DNA of 64,000 nucleotides from positions 1 to 64,000 of the forward strand of contig CABYZU010000002.1 in assembly GCA_902523495.1 (NCBI GenBank), given 5' to 3'. The notes below the pieces were generated by a model. That model worked only from the letters and a program-made list of their open reading frames with translations, ran no database searches and was not told where the DNA came from. Below are positions 25,089-33,495 of this stretch, in pieces. Position 1 is the first letter of the stretch; every line of letters starts with the position of its first letter. The position numbers were made by a program, and so were the translations under genes. The DNA comes from an uncultured Pelagibacteraceae bacterium. Its GTDB lineage: Bacteria > Pseudomonadota > Alphaproteobacteria > Pelagibacterales > Pelagibacteraceae.

Positions 25089-25430
25089 TCAAAGTTTTTT
25101 CCAATTAATATTTCTTAACAGACTACTTAATTCAGATGAATTTCTGAATATTTTTCCATTAGCATCAGTAATTAGATATTTAAGATTTTTATTTTTTGGC
25201 TTAAAATTTTTGCAAATCTTATACAAAGCATTTTCGGTAGTGTTTTTAAAAACACTAAAACCAACTTGTTTACTCGAAATGTTAAGACCATAATCCTTCC
25301 ATGATCCTTCAGAGACCATTTTTGCATATAGGTCTAAAATTATCTTTAATTCATCTTTCTCAAAAAAATGTTTTTCCTCAATATTCTTTTTATTAACATT
25401 ATTGATTATCAGACGTAAATTATTACTCAT
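25089..25430 (-). CDS. DUF2794 protein
   Basis: The 113-residue protein contains FEKDELKIILDLYAKMVSEG, KDYGLNIS, GFSVFKNTTENALYKICK and ITDANGKIFRNSSEL, which follow the DUF2794 pattern (FxRxELxxILxLYgrMVaxGeWrDY). This is a cytoplasmic family nearly confined to alphaproteobacteria and has no known function. It overlaps the YciB gene by eight bases, which indicates co-translation. Confidence 0.9.
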   Translation of the reverse strand: MSNNLRLIINNVNKKNIEEKHFFEKDELKIILDLYAKMVSEGSWKDYGLNISSKQVGFSVFKNTTENALYKICKNFKPKNKNLKYLITDANGKIFRNSSELSSLLRNINWKKL

Positions 25431-25974
25431 TTGTTTTATATTTATTTATTAAACTTACTTGGAAAGCAGTAAATATAAATGTAATTGGTAATAATCCCCA
25501 AACTTTAAAGTTTACCCAAAATTCTTCAGATTGAGTTCTCCAAACTATTTCGTTGAGTATTGCAAGGCTAAAGAAGAAATATATCCACCTTTTATTTAGC
25601 ACCTCCCAACCTTCATCTGTTAGTGAAATAGATTTGCCCATTAATTTTTTTAAAACAGGTCCATTTGTGAAGTATCTTCCAAATATCAAAGCAAATGCAA
25701 AAAGAATATTTATAATTGTCGGTTTAATGTAAATAAAAACTGGGTTATTAAAGTAAATTGTTAAGCCACCAAAGAAAGTAATTAAAACTCCGCTTAACAA
25801 AGTAACTTTTGGTATCTTTTTTTCTAAAAACCATACGATTGATAATGCTATTATTGTCGCAATAATAAACGGAGGAATGGCAATTTTTAAGTCTTTTCCA
25901 CTATCGTAGTAATAGTAAAAAAAAATTACTAAAGGTCCAAAATCTGTTAGAAACTTTAAAAATGATTTGTTCAC
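25423..25974 (-). CDS. yciB: YciB/IspZ-family inner membrane protein
   Basis: The 183-residue protein has five or six hydrophobic helices. FLTDFGPLVIFFYYYY at the N-terminus, LSGVLITFFGGLTIYFNNPVF, KPTIINILFA and WVNFKVWGLLPITFIFTAFQ are the conserved blocks of the family formerly called intracellular septation protein A. YciB helps to maintain envelope integrity and lipid homeostasis at division. Start is the ATG at 25974, 88 bases from the divergent hspQ start. Confidence 0.94.
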   Translation of the reverse strand: MNKSFLKFLTDFGPLVIFFYYYYDSGKDLKIAIPPFIIATIIALSIVWFLEKKIPKVTLLSGVLITFFGGLTIYFNNPVFIYIKPTIINILFAFALIFGRYFTNGPVLKKLMGKSISLTDEGWEVLNKRWIYFFFSLAILNEIVWRTQSEEFWVNFKVWGLLPITFIFTAFQVSLINKYKTNE

Positions 25975-26062
25975 GAGTAAGATATTAACACAAATAATAT
26001 TTTCGTAAAAACTTTTAATTTTTCTTATTGATTTTTAATTTTAAATACCCATACTAAACATA

Positions 26063-26383
26063 ATGGCAATTCAAAAAGCTAAATTCTCAATAGGTGATAT
26101 TGTAAAACATAAACACTTTGACTTTAGAGGTGTGATTTATGACGTTGATTTTGAGTTTAATAATTCTGAAGAATGGTACCAATCCATTCCAAAAAATGTA
26201 AGACCTAGAAAAGATCAACCTTTTTATCATCTGTTGGCTGAAAATGATGAAATCACTTATGAAGCATACGTTTCTGAGCAAAATCTTCTAGTTGATGACT
26301 CAGATGAACCAATAAAACATCCTCTAATTGAGGAAATTTTCTCTGGAAAAAAAGGATCTAGCTATTTTAAGCTATCTAATTAA
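26063..26383 (+). CDS. hspQ: Heat shock protein HspQ
   Basis: The 106-residue protein has the HspQ/YccV hallmarks: AKFSIGDIVKHKHFDFRGVI at the start, DVDFEFNNSEEWY, and QPFYHLLAENDEITYEAYVS. HspQ is a small hemimethylated-DNA-binding-like protein that acts as a specificity factor for Lon protease. Length is typical. It is a single gene followed by the hairpin at 26450-26521. Confidence 0.93.
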   Translation: MAIQKAKFSIGDIVKHKHFDFRGVIYDVDFEFNNSEEWYQSIPKNVRPRKDQPFYHLLAENDEITYEAYVSEQNLLVDDSDEPIKHPLIEEIFSGKKGSSYFKLSN

Positions 26384-26449
26384 ATCAATCACTTTTTTAA
26401 CACATTTAGCTCAAACCTTTGACACAGCAATTTGTTTATATAGGTTAAT

Positions 26450-26521
26450 TCTGATCAAGGGTGCTACTTATTTACCCTTCGTTATTATCTCCCTCTAGCA
26501 TTCTTGATCAGGCAGTTTTTT
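26450..26521 (+). ncRNA. Candidate small RNA or attenuator hairpin upstream of the ccm operon
   Basis: CTGATCAAGGGTGCTA (26450-26465) pairs with TAGCATTCTTGATCAG (26495-26510) as one unbroken 16-bp helix with two G-U pairs. It encloses a 29-base pyrimidine-rich loop that contains ACCCTTC and TCTCCCTC. Four bases after the stem comes a run of seven T (26515-26521), giving the form of an intrinsic terminator. An alternative inner hairpin AAGGGT/ACCCTT (26456-26461 with 26473-26478) competes for part of the stem. A perfect TTGACA lies at 26418, but no -10 box sits at the usual distance. It could be a free sRNA with a C-rich seed, a terminator for hspQ, or an attenuator for ccmC. Confidence 0.6.
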
Positions 26522-26541
26522 CATAATAAAAATAATTCCAT

Positions 26542-27249
26542 ATGTTTAAATATTTTGAACCAAATAAAATCTTTTCGATAACATCAAAAGCTCCTAAGTA
26601 TGTTTTATTTTTATTTATTGTCATTCTTTCGATAGGATTAACAGAAGCATTAATATTATCTCCTGAGGATTACAAACAAAGTCACTCTGTTAGAATTATG
26701 TATGTTCATGTACCAGCAGCTTGGATTTCGTTAGGAATTTTTTCTTTTATTACTTTTTTATCTTTAGTTGGATACATTTTTAAGTTAAGAAATTTTTTTT
26801 TAATTGCAAAAAGTTTGGCACCCTCTGGATTGGTATTCAATATAATAGCTCTTGTTACTGGCTCAATATGGGGAAAACCTACCTGGGGAACATGGTGGGC
26901 TTGGGACGCAAGAATTACCTCTATGTTAATATTAGCACTATTTTACTTAATGTACGTTGTTGCGTGGAGAATATTTGAAAATGATGATAAAGTATTTAAA
27001 GTTACATCAATTGTTTCAATTTTAGGAATAATTAATGTTCCTATCATAAAGTACTCAGTAGATTGGTGGAATACATTGCATCAACCAGCTTCAATTAACA
27101 TTCTATCGAAATCATCAATTGATGTTTCAATGCTCTTTCCTTTGTTAATAATGACTGCGGCATTTGCCCTATTCTCACTACTGATTTTTTTAATGAAATA
27201 TAATACAGAACTGATAAAAATTAAAAATAAAGGGTTAGATAGATTATGA
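26542..27249 (+). CDS. ccmC: Haem exporter/handling protein CcmC
   Basis: CcmC presents haem to the chaperone CcmE in system I cytochrome c maturation. The 235-residue protein has six hydrophobic helices and the WWD motif GTWWAWDARITSM near residue 115, flanked by histidines in MYVHVPAAW and WWNTLHQPAS that bind haem. It heads a row of six ccm genes and overlaps ccmD by four bases. A structured element lies 21 bases upstream. Confidence 0.96.
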   Translation: MFKYFEPNKIFSITSKAPKYVLFLFIVILSIGLTEALILSPEDYKQSHSVRIMYVHVPAAWISLGIFSFITFLSLVGYIFKLRNFFLIAKSLAPSGLVFNIIALVTGSIWGKPTWGTWWAWDARITSMLILALFYLMYVVAWRIFENDDKVFKVTSIVSILGIINVPIIKYSVDWWNTLHQPASINILSKSSIDVSMLFPLLIMTAAFALFSLLIFLMKYNTELIKIKNKGLDRL

Positions 27250-27473
27250 TTGAAAATTTGTTTTTTATGGATGGATATGGACAGTATGTTTGGTCAGCAT
27301 TTTCATTTACTCTGGTTAGTTTTTTGACACTTTTTTTAGTTGTCAAAGCACAATACAATAGAGAAAAAAATAAATTTATAACAAAATTTGGATCTTTAAA
27401 TTCTGAGAGAGCAGCTTTTGCAAAATCTCAAAGTATAAACAAAGAAATTTTGTCAAATACTTCAAGTATTTAA
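27246..27473 (+). CDS. ccmD: Small membrane protein CcmD
   Basis: The 75-residue protein has one transmembrane helix (about residues 15-36) with GQYVWSAFSFTL just before it, as in CcmD. A charged tail YNREKNKF follows. CcmD stabilises the CcmABC-CcmE complex and helps release holo-CcmE. Position between ccmC and ccmE, with ATGA overlap to ccmC, settles the assignment. The tail is longer than usual, ending in a Ser-rich stretch. Confidence 0.88.
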   Translation: MIENLFFMDGYGQYVWSAFSFTLVSFLTLFLVVKAQYNREKNKFITKFGSLNSERAAFAKSQSINKEILSNTSSI

Positions 27474-27482
27474 CTTTTAAAC

Positions 27483-27902
27483 ATGTATGGGCGAAAAGTT
27501 AAATTAAGATTTTTTTTTGTATTATTAATATTAACAACTTTAGCGTTATCAGTTTTTTTATTGATCAAGTCTTTAGAGGAAAACGTTATTTTTTTTAAAT
27601 CACCAACAGAAATTAAAGCTTTAAGTGAAATTGAAAAAAATAAAATTAGAATAGGTGGAATGGTTAAGAAAGACTCTATAACTATGATTTCAAAAGAAAT
27701 AAAATTTGTTGTTACAGATTTTAAAAATGAGATAAATGTTGTTTATTCTGGAGTTGTGCCAAATCTTTTTGCTGAAGAAAAAGGAGTTGTTGCTGAAGGT
27801 TATTTAAAAGATAAAAATTTTTTTTTAGCTACAAAGATTTTAGCTAAACATGATGAAAATTATATGCCACCAGAAGTTAAGGCTGCATTAGAGGAGAAAT
27901 AA
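27483..27902 (+). CDS. ccmE: Haem chaperone CcmE
   Basis: The 139-residue protein has an N-terminal membrane anchor (residues 12-30), the beta-barrel segments [27 protein letters not shown], and GVVAEGYLK, and the haem-binding motif [13 protein letters not shown], where His (about residue 124) binds haem covalently and Tyr (about 128) ligates it. Length and order match the family. It lies nine bases after ccmD. Confidence 0.97.
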   Translation: MYGRKVKLRFFFVLLILTTLALSVFLLIKSLEENVIFFKSPTEIKALSEIEKNKIRIGGMVKKDSITMISKEIKFVVTDFKNEINVVYSGVVPNLFAEEKGVVAEGYLKDKNFFLATKILAKHDENYMPPEVKAALEEK

Positions 27903-27904
27903 AT

Positions 27905-29782
27905 TTGGCAAGTTTAATAGGTTCTTATTCATTAGGTTTTGGACTTTTCTTTTCATTTCTTATTATTTTTTTTTCTTTCAGAAATTTAAGAAATACTGAA
28001 ATTTTAGATAAAAGAATTTTATCTTTTACATTTATTCAATTTTTTTTTGTAGTAATTAGTTTTTTAGGGTTAATTGTATCTTTTGTTAACTCAGATTTTA
28101 GCAACGAAACTGTTTTCAATAACTCTCACACAACCAAACCATTATTTTACAAAATCTCAGGAACCTGGGGAAATCATGAGGGGAGTTTATTGTTATGGCT
28201 GCTAGTATTAACTTTATTTATTTCAATTTTTTTAATTAAATCTAAACAACAGCCAAAAAAATATAGAATTTTTACTTTATTGTTTCAACAAATAATAATT
28301 ATTGGCTTTTTTATTTTTTTAATCAAAACCTCCAGTCCATTTAATTATATTTCCCCAACACCAAATGAGGGTTTAGGTTTGAACCCAATATTACAAGATC
28401 CTGCTTTAGCGATACATCCACCAATTTTATATTTGGGCTATGTAGGTTCCTCGATAATTTTCTCATCAGCTCTTGCCGCTATGGTTACATCATATGTATC
28501 AAAAGAATGGGCGAAACATGTTAAACAATGGGTATTAGCCTCTTGGGTTTTTCTTACACTAGGAATTTTACTTGGATCTATTTGGGCATACTATGAATTA
28601 GGTTGGGGAGGTTTTTGGTTTTGGGATCCAGTTGAAAATGTATCTTTAATGCCATGGTTTGCGTTAACAACTTTACTTCACTGTATACTAGTCTTGGAGA
28701 AGAAGAAAATATTAACCTCATGGGCCATGATATTATCAATTGCAACTTTTGCTTTAAGTATGAGTGGTACTTTTTTAGTAAGATCTGGAATTTTAAATTC
28801 AGTTCATACATTTGCAAATGATCCAGAGAGAGGTTTATTTATTTTAATTTTTCTTTTTATACTTATTTTTTTATCTATTTTTATTTTTATTTTTTTTCAC
28901 ACAGAAAAAGAAAAATTAGAAAATAGTTTTTTTTGGCTTAGTAAAGAGTCATCTATTTTAGTTAATAATTGGTTTATGATGTATTTTTTATCAGTAGTTT
29001 TGATAGGGACAATTTATCCAATATTTTTAGAAGTTTTAACCACAAATAAAATATCCGTTGGACCTCCTTTTTATAACAAACTCATATTGCCTTTCTTAAT
29101 TCCATTTTTAGTAGCTATGGCAATAGGACCAAATCTCAATTGGGTTAAATCAGATTTTAAAAATAAGTTTTATATGACAATGTTTTTAATAATATCGTTT
29201 TTGTTATCAGCATTAATAATCAAACAATTTGATATAAATTTTTTGATTAACACAATTTTAGTTACTTCTGCTTTCTTTTTATTTTTTTCTACTTTTAGGG
29301 AATTTTTTGTCAAAAGATTTAGAAATTTATCTCAGAATATTGCTCATTTTGGTTTTAGTTTATTAATTCTAAGTATTCTATTTAATAATATTTTTTCTAA
29401 TGAAGTAATTACTAATCTAAAAATTGGTGAAACATTTAAGACTGAAAAATTTACAATAAATTTTGAAAAAATTGAGCAAGAAGATGAAAAAAATTTTAAA
29501 GCAATTAAAGGAAAATTTAATGTGCAAAATTTAGATGGGACGTTAGATATTCTAAACCCTGAGTTAAGAATATACAATCAACCAAATATAATTACGAGCG
29601 AGGCTGACATTAAAACTAACTTACTTACAGATAAATTTATGACAATGAATTATGTTCAGAACCAGGAATACTTCAATATTAGATATCAAGTAAAACCTTT
29701 TATGATTTGGATATGGATTTCAGTAATATTAATAAGTTTTGGTGGCTTTTTAAGTTTTTTTAAAAAAAGATATGAAATCTAA
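27905..29782 (+). CDS. ccmF: Cytochrome c haem lyase subunit CcmF
   Basis: CcmF attaches haem from CcmE to apocytochrome c at the periplasmic face. The 625-residue polytopic protein has GTWGNHEGSLLLW near residue 87, LGLNPILQDPALAIHPPILYLGY near 155, the WWD domain WGGFWFWDPVENVSLMPW near 234, and GTFLVRSGILNSVHTFANDP near 288. The reading frame starts at TTG (27905), three bases after ccmE, and gives the usual N-terminal SLGFGLFFS segment. The end overlaps ccmG by 11 bases. Confidence 0.97.
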   Translation: MASLIGSYSLGFGLFFSFLIIFFSFRNLRNTEILDKRILSFTFIQFFFVVISFLGLIVSFVNSDFSNETVFNNSHTTKPLFYKISGTWGNHEGSLLLWLLVLTLFISIFLIKSKQQPKKYRIFTLLFQQIIIIGFFIFLIKTSSPFNYISPTPNEGLGLNPILQDPALAIHPPILYLGYVGSSIIFSSALAAMVTSYVSKEWAKHVKQWVLASWVFLTLGILLGSIWAYYELGWGGFWFWDPVENVSLMPWFALTTLLHCILVLEKKKILTSWAMILSIATFALSMSGTFLVRSGILNSVHTFANDPERGLFILIFLFILIFLSIFIFIFFHTEKEKLENSFFWLSKESSILVNNWFMMYFLSVVLIGTIYPIFLEVLTTNKISVGPPFYNKLILPFLIPFLVAMAIGPNLNWVKSDFKNKFYMTMFLIISFLLSALIIKQFDINFLINTILVTSAFFLFFSTFREFFVKRFRNLSQNIAHFGFSLLILSILFNNIFSNEVITNLKIGETFKTEKFTINFEKIEQEDEKNFKAIKGKFNVQNLDGTLDILNPELRIYNQPNIITSEADIKTNLLTDKFMTMNYVQNQEYFNIRYQVKPFMIWIWISVILISFGGFLSFFKKRYEI

Positions 29783-30290
29783 ATTTATCCCGCTAATTTT
29801 AATTTTATTTTTTTTAATTACTTTTGTAATTTTTTTCAAAGGCTTAAGAAATTCAAATATTTATATTCCTGACACCAATTTAAAAAAAGCAGTTCCATCA
29901 TTCGAGTTAAAATCTTTTGAGAATGGCTCTATTGTCATTTCAGAAAAAATTTTTGAAGATAATGATTATTATTTTATGAACATCTGGGCATCATGGTGTA
30001 TTCCTTGTAAAGAGGAACATGAATTTCTAATGGAATTAAAAAAAGACGACAGAATAGAATTAATAGGATTTAATTATAAAGACAACTATACAAATGCCTC
30101 AAGTTTTTTAAAAGATTTGGGAAATCCTTATGATATAATTGTATCAGATAAGAATGGCATAGCATCAATTGATTGGGGTGCTTATGGGGTGCCAGAAAGT
30201 TTTTTGGTATATCAAAATAAAATTATAAAAAGATTTATTGGACCAATAAACAATGAGGATTTATTAGAAATTCAGAAAATAATTAGATGA
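29772..30290 (+). CDS. ccmG: Thiol:disulfide oxidoreductase CcmG/DsbE
   Basis: The 172-residue protein has an N-terminal signal anchor (residues 5-24) and a thioredoxin fold with active site WASWCIPCKEEH near residue 72 and the cis-Pro region YGVPESFLV near 137. CcmG keeps the CXXCH cysteines of apocytochrome c reduced in the periplasm. It overlaps ccmF at its start and ccmH at its end, consistent with one translated row. Confidence 0.96.
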   Translation: MKSKFIPLILILFFLITFVIFFKGLRNSNIYIPDTNLKKAVPSFELKSFENGSIVISEKIFEDNDYYFMNIWASWCIPCKEEHEFLMELKKDDRIELIGFNYKDNYTNASSFLKDLGNPYDIIVSDKNGIASIDWGAYGVPESFLVYQNKIIKRFIGPINNEDLLEIQKIIR

Positions 30291-30649
30291 AATTTATTCA
30301 TATATTTTTGATTGTAGCTATAATTTTAAATTTTAATTTCTTAAAGGCAGATGAAGTTAAAACTGAAAATAAAATAGCCAAAAATTTGAGATGCTTAATT
30401 TGTCAAGGCCAATCTGTGTATGACTCAGATTCAGAGTTCGCGATAAGTCTAAAGTTAGTTATTAAAAATAAAATCCAGGAAGGTCTAAGTGAGGAACAAA
30501 TATATAGTTTTTTAAAAATGAAATATGGAGAATGGATATTGTATGATCCAGTTTTCAACAGAAATACCTATTTTTTATGGTTATTGCCTATCTTGATATT
30601 CTTAGCGGGTGGTGCAATAATCGTTAAAAGGTTTTATAATAAAAAATAA
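30287..30649 (+). CDS. ccmH: Cytochrome c maturation protein CcmH
   Basis: The 120-residue protein has a signal peptide (residues 1-21), the redox motif LRCLICQGQSVYDSDSEFA, YGEWILYDPVFNRNTYFLW and one C-terminal membrane helix. This is the short CcmH (CcmL-like) with a CXXC pair. No CcmI-type TPR domain is fused or encoded next to it. The gene ends 15 bases before a PagL-like gene. ccmA and ccmB are not in this cluster. Confidence 0.94.
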   Translation: MKFIHIFLIVAIILNFNFLKADEVKTENKIAKNLRCLICQGQSVYDSDSEFAISLKLVIKNKIQEGLSEEQIYSFLKMKYGEWILYDPVFNRNTYFLWLLPILIFLAGGAIIVKRFYNKK

Positions 30650-30664
30650 TCTTAATAAGAAATA

Positions 30665-31174
30665 ATGAGTTTAAAAAAAATTTTTTTAGTTTTGTTAATT
30701 TTTGTTCTGCCTTCAAAGTTAATTGGAGATACTGATATTGAAAATGACAACCATCAATTTAATCTATACCTTGGGAATTTTGATTTTAGTGATGATAAAC
30801 AAAAGGCAACACTGCTAGGGTTCCAGCACCAAAATGAAGATTTAAATAGGAATACATTTTTAGGGAATATTTCGCCTGTGACAGGAGGTTTTATAACAGA
30901 AAATTCTGCAGCATATATTTACACAGGTGTAGAGTGGAATATGGACATGGGCCAATTTTTTTTTACTCCAAGCTTTACTCCTGGACTTTACCATGAAGGC
31001 GATGGAAAGGATCTTGGACATGTTCTTGAATTTAAGTCAGAGTTACAGCTTTCTTATAAAACTACAGATACAACAAATTTTGCTGTATCATATAATCATG
31101 TGTCTAATGCTAGTTTAGGCGATAAAAATCCTGGGGCAAATAGTTATATGTTTAATTTCCTTAAAAAGTTTTAA
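30665..31174 (+). CDS. PagL-like lipid A deacylase (acyloxyacyl hydrolase family)
   Basis: The 169-residue protein has a signal peptide (residues 1-21), an outer-membrane beta-barrel style of alternating strands, FTPSFTPGLYHEGDG near residue 103 and the C-terminal SYNHVSNASLGDKNPGANSY, which holds the His-Ser pair of PagL enzymes. The final residues end in Phe, typical of outer-membrane barrels. PagL removes the 3-O acyl chain from lipid A. It follows ccmH closely and may be co-transcribed, although the roles are unrelated. Confidence 0.83.
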   Translation: MSLKKIFLVLLIFVLPSKLIGDTDIENDNHQFNLYLGNFDFSDDKQKATLLGFQHQNEDLNRNTFLGNISPVTGGFITENSAAYIYTGVEWNMDMGQFFFTPSFTPGLYHEGDGKDLGHVLEFKSELQLSYKTTDTTNFAVSYNHVSNASLGDKNPGANSYMFNFLKKF

Positions 31175-31182
31175 GAAAAATC

Positions 31183-32334
31183 ATGAATTTAAAAGATTGC
31201 CATAATTTTAGTGACTTTAGAAAATTAGCTCAAAAAAAACTACCATCACCCATTTTTCATTATATTGATGGTGCAGCAGATGATGAAGTTACATATGCTA
31301 GGAATACTAGTGCATTCGACGATGTAGATTTAGTTCCTAATGTTTTGCGGGGAGTTGAAGAAGTTGATTTGTCTACCACCATATTTGGAAAAAAATTAGA
31401 TTTACCTTTTTATTTATCTCCAACAGCTTTACAGAGACTTTTTCATTACGACGGAGAAAGAGCAGTTGGAAAAGCTGCAAAAAAATTTAATACAATGTTT
31501 GGTGTTTCTGCTCTAGCCACAGTTAGTGTTGAGGAAATTTCCTCAATGATTGACACACCTAAAATGTTTCAGTTTTATTTTCATAAAGATAGAGGATTAA
31601 ACGACTCTTGTTTGGAAAGAGCTAAAGCAGCAAATTTTGATGTCATGGCTTTAACAGTTGATACTATTACTGGAGGAAATAGGGAGAGAGACTTAAGAAC
31701 AGGATTTACCTCCCCGCCAAAGTTAACTTTAGCAAGTTTATTTAGTTTTGCTACTAAGCCAATGTGGGGAATTAATTATTTAACAAAAGGTAAGTTTGAA
31801 TTACCTCATTTACAAGATTTTGTGAAAGAAGGCACTGATGTAAACTCATCAATTGGAAATTATTTTTCAACTATGTTGGATCAATCCATGAATTGGAAAG
31901 ACGCAGAAAATCTTTGTTCTAAATGGGGAGGTCATTTTGCTCTCAAAGGAGTTATGAGCGTAGAAGATGCAAAAAGAGCGGTAGACATAGGTTGCACAGG
32001 TATAATGGTATCAAATCATGGCGGAAGACAGTTAGATGGATCTAGAGCGCCTTTTGATCAACTTGCAGAAATTGTTGATGCGGTTGGAGATAAATTAGAC
32101 GTGATTTGTGAAGGTGGAATTCATAGAGGAACTCATATGTTAAAAGCCTTATCATTAGGTGCGAAAGCATGTTCAGGTGGTAGACTTTATCTTTACGCTT
32201 TAGCAGCTGCTGGCCAAGCTGGAGTTGAGAGAGCATTAGAAAAGTATAGAACTGAATTAGAGCGTAATATGAAACTTATGGGCTGTACAAAAATAAGTGA
32301 TTTAAGTCGAAATAATTTAAGATTCAGAAGATAG
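31183..32334 (+). CDS. FMN-dependent alpha-hydroxyacid dehydrogenase (LldD family), copy 1
   Basis: The 383-residue TIM-barrel flavoprotein oxidises a 2-hydroxyacid such as L-lactate or glycolate to the 2-oxoacid. Seen are LPSPIFHYIDGAADDE near residue 20, LSPTALQRLFHYDGE, LTVDTITGGNRERD, KGVMSVEDAKRAVD, and the catalytic SNHGGRQLDGSRAPFDQL near 278 followed by EGGIHRGTHMLKAL. Typical family members have a DGGxRRG phosphate site; here it reads EGGIHRG, a small deviation. The stop overlaps the GTG start of a close paralogue (TAGTG). Confidence 0.93.
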   Translation: MNLKDCHNFSDFRKLAQKKLPSPIFHYIDGAADDEVTYARNTSAFDDVDLVPNVLRGVEEVDLSTTIFGKKLDLPFYLSPTALQRLFHYDGERAVGKAAKKFNTMFGVSALATVSVEEISSMIDTPKMFQFYFHKDRGLNDSCLERAKAANFDVMALTVDTITGGNRERDLRTGFTSPPKLTLASLFSFATKPMWGINYLTKGKFELPHLQDFVKEGTDVNSSIGNYFSTMLDQSMNWKDAENLCSKWGGHFALKGVMSVEDAKRAVDIGCTGIMVSNHGGRQLDGSRAPFDQLAEIVDAVGDKLDVICEGGIHRGTHMLKALSLGAKACSGGRLYLYALAAAGQAGVERALEKYRTELERNMKLMGCTKISDLSRNNLRFRR

Positions 32335-33485
32335 TGAGTTTAAAAAATTGCTATAATTTCCAGGATTTTAGAAATTTAGCAAAAAAAAAATTACCATCAC
32401 CAATTTTTCATTATATTGATGGTGGTTCCGATGATGAAGCTACTTTAAGAAGAAACACAGACTCATTTAATGAATGTGACTTAGTTCCAAATGTTTTAGC
32501 AAATGTTGGTAAACCTGATTTAACAACAACTTTGTTTGGAAGAAAAATAGATATGCCAATTTTTCTTTCTCCAGCCGCAATGCAGAGACTTTATCATGTT
32601 GATGGAGATAAAGCCTCAGCAAGAGCAGCAGAAAAATTTGGAACATTTTACAGTATGTCTTCGATGAGTAATAACTCTATTGAGGAGATATCCAATATTT
32701 CAAGTGGTCCAAAATTATTTCAACTTTATGTTCATAAAGATAAATCAATCACAGATGATTTGATTGATAGGTCAAGAAGATCAGGATTTGATGCAATGTG
32801 TCTGACTGTAGATACTTTAGTAGCAGGAAACAGAGAAAAAGATCATAGAACAGGATTTACAACACCCCCAAAATTTACATTGGAAAGCTTAATGAGTTTT
32901 GCGATGAGACCAGGTTGGGTTTTTAATTATTTAACTGGAAAAAAATTTGAACTCTCAAATGTAAAGAAAAAAACAGACAAAGGAACGAACATTGCAAAAT
33001 CAGTTATTGAATATATTAATGAGCAGTATGATCCATTGATGGGATGGAAAGATGCAGAATATTGTGCAAAAAAATGGAATGGACCATTTGCTCTAAAAGG
33101 AGTTATGTCAGTTGAGGATGCAAAAAAGGCAGTTGATATTGGATGTACTGCTATTATGATCTCAAATCATGGAGGAAGACAGCTAGATGGCTCTAGATCA
33201 CCTTTTGATCAAGTGAAAGCGATTTCAGATGCAGTTGGTGATAAACTTGAAATTATTTTAGATGGAGGTGTAAGAAGAGGAACTCACGTGTTGAAAGCAA
33301 TCGCTGCTGGAGCCAAAGCTTGTAGTTTTGGAAAGATGTTTTTGTTCTCTTTGGCCGCAGGGGGTCAACAAGGCGTTGAACATTTACTTAAAAACATGCA
33401 CGATGAGATAAATAGAAATATGGTTTTAATGGGGTGCAAAAATTTAAAAGAGTTGAATAGTTCAAAATTAATATATAGAAAATAG
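32334..33485 (+). CDS. FMN-dependent alpha-hydroxyacid dehydrogenase (LldD family), copy 2
   Basis: The 383-residue protein is the same length as its upstream paralogue and clearly arose by tandem duplication, but the two have diverged throughout. Motifs: LPSPIFHYIDGGSDDE, LSPAAMQRLYHVDGD, LTVDTLVAGNREKD, SNHGGRQLDGSRSPFDQV with the catalytic His, and the canonical DGGVRRGTHVLKAI. The GTG start lies on the stop of copy 1. Different substrate ranges, or a heteromeric enzyme, are both possible. The row continues with an aminotransferase. Confidence 0.94.
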   Translation: MSLKNCYNFQDFRNLAKKKLPSPIFHYIDGGSDDEATLRRNTDSFNECDLVPNVLANVGKPDLTTTLFGRKIDMPIFLSPAAMQRLYHVDGDKASARAAEKFGTFYSMSSMSNNSIEEISNISSGPKLFQLYVHKDKSITDDLIDRSRRSGFDAMCLTVDTLVAGNREKDHRTGFTTPPKFTLESLMSFAMRPGWVFNYLTGKKFELSNVKKKTDKGTNIAKSVIEYINEQYDPLMGWKDAEYCAKKWNGPFALKGVMSVEDAKKAVDIGCTAIMISNHGGRQLDGSRSPFDQVKAISDAVGDKLEIILDGGVRRGTHVLKAIAAGAKACSFGKMFLFSLAAGGQQGVEHLLKNMHDEINRNMVLMGCKNLKELNSSKLIYRK

Positions 33486-33495
33486 GATTAAAATT

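Noticed and set aside
26384-26541. tRNA or SRP RNA in the hspQ-ccmC spacer
   Set aside because: No T-loop pattern and no SRP domain IV motif; the hairpin there does not fit either fold.
31183-33485. Tandem LldD genes as an assembly duplication
   Set aside because: The two copies differ along their whole length, so they are diverged paralogues.
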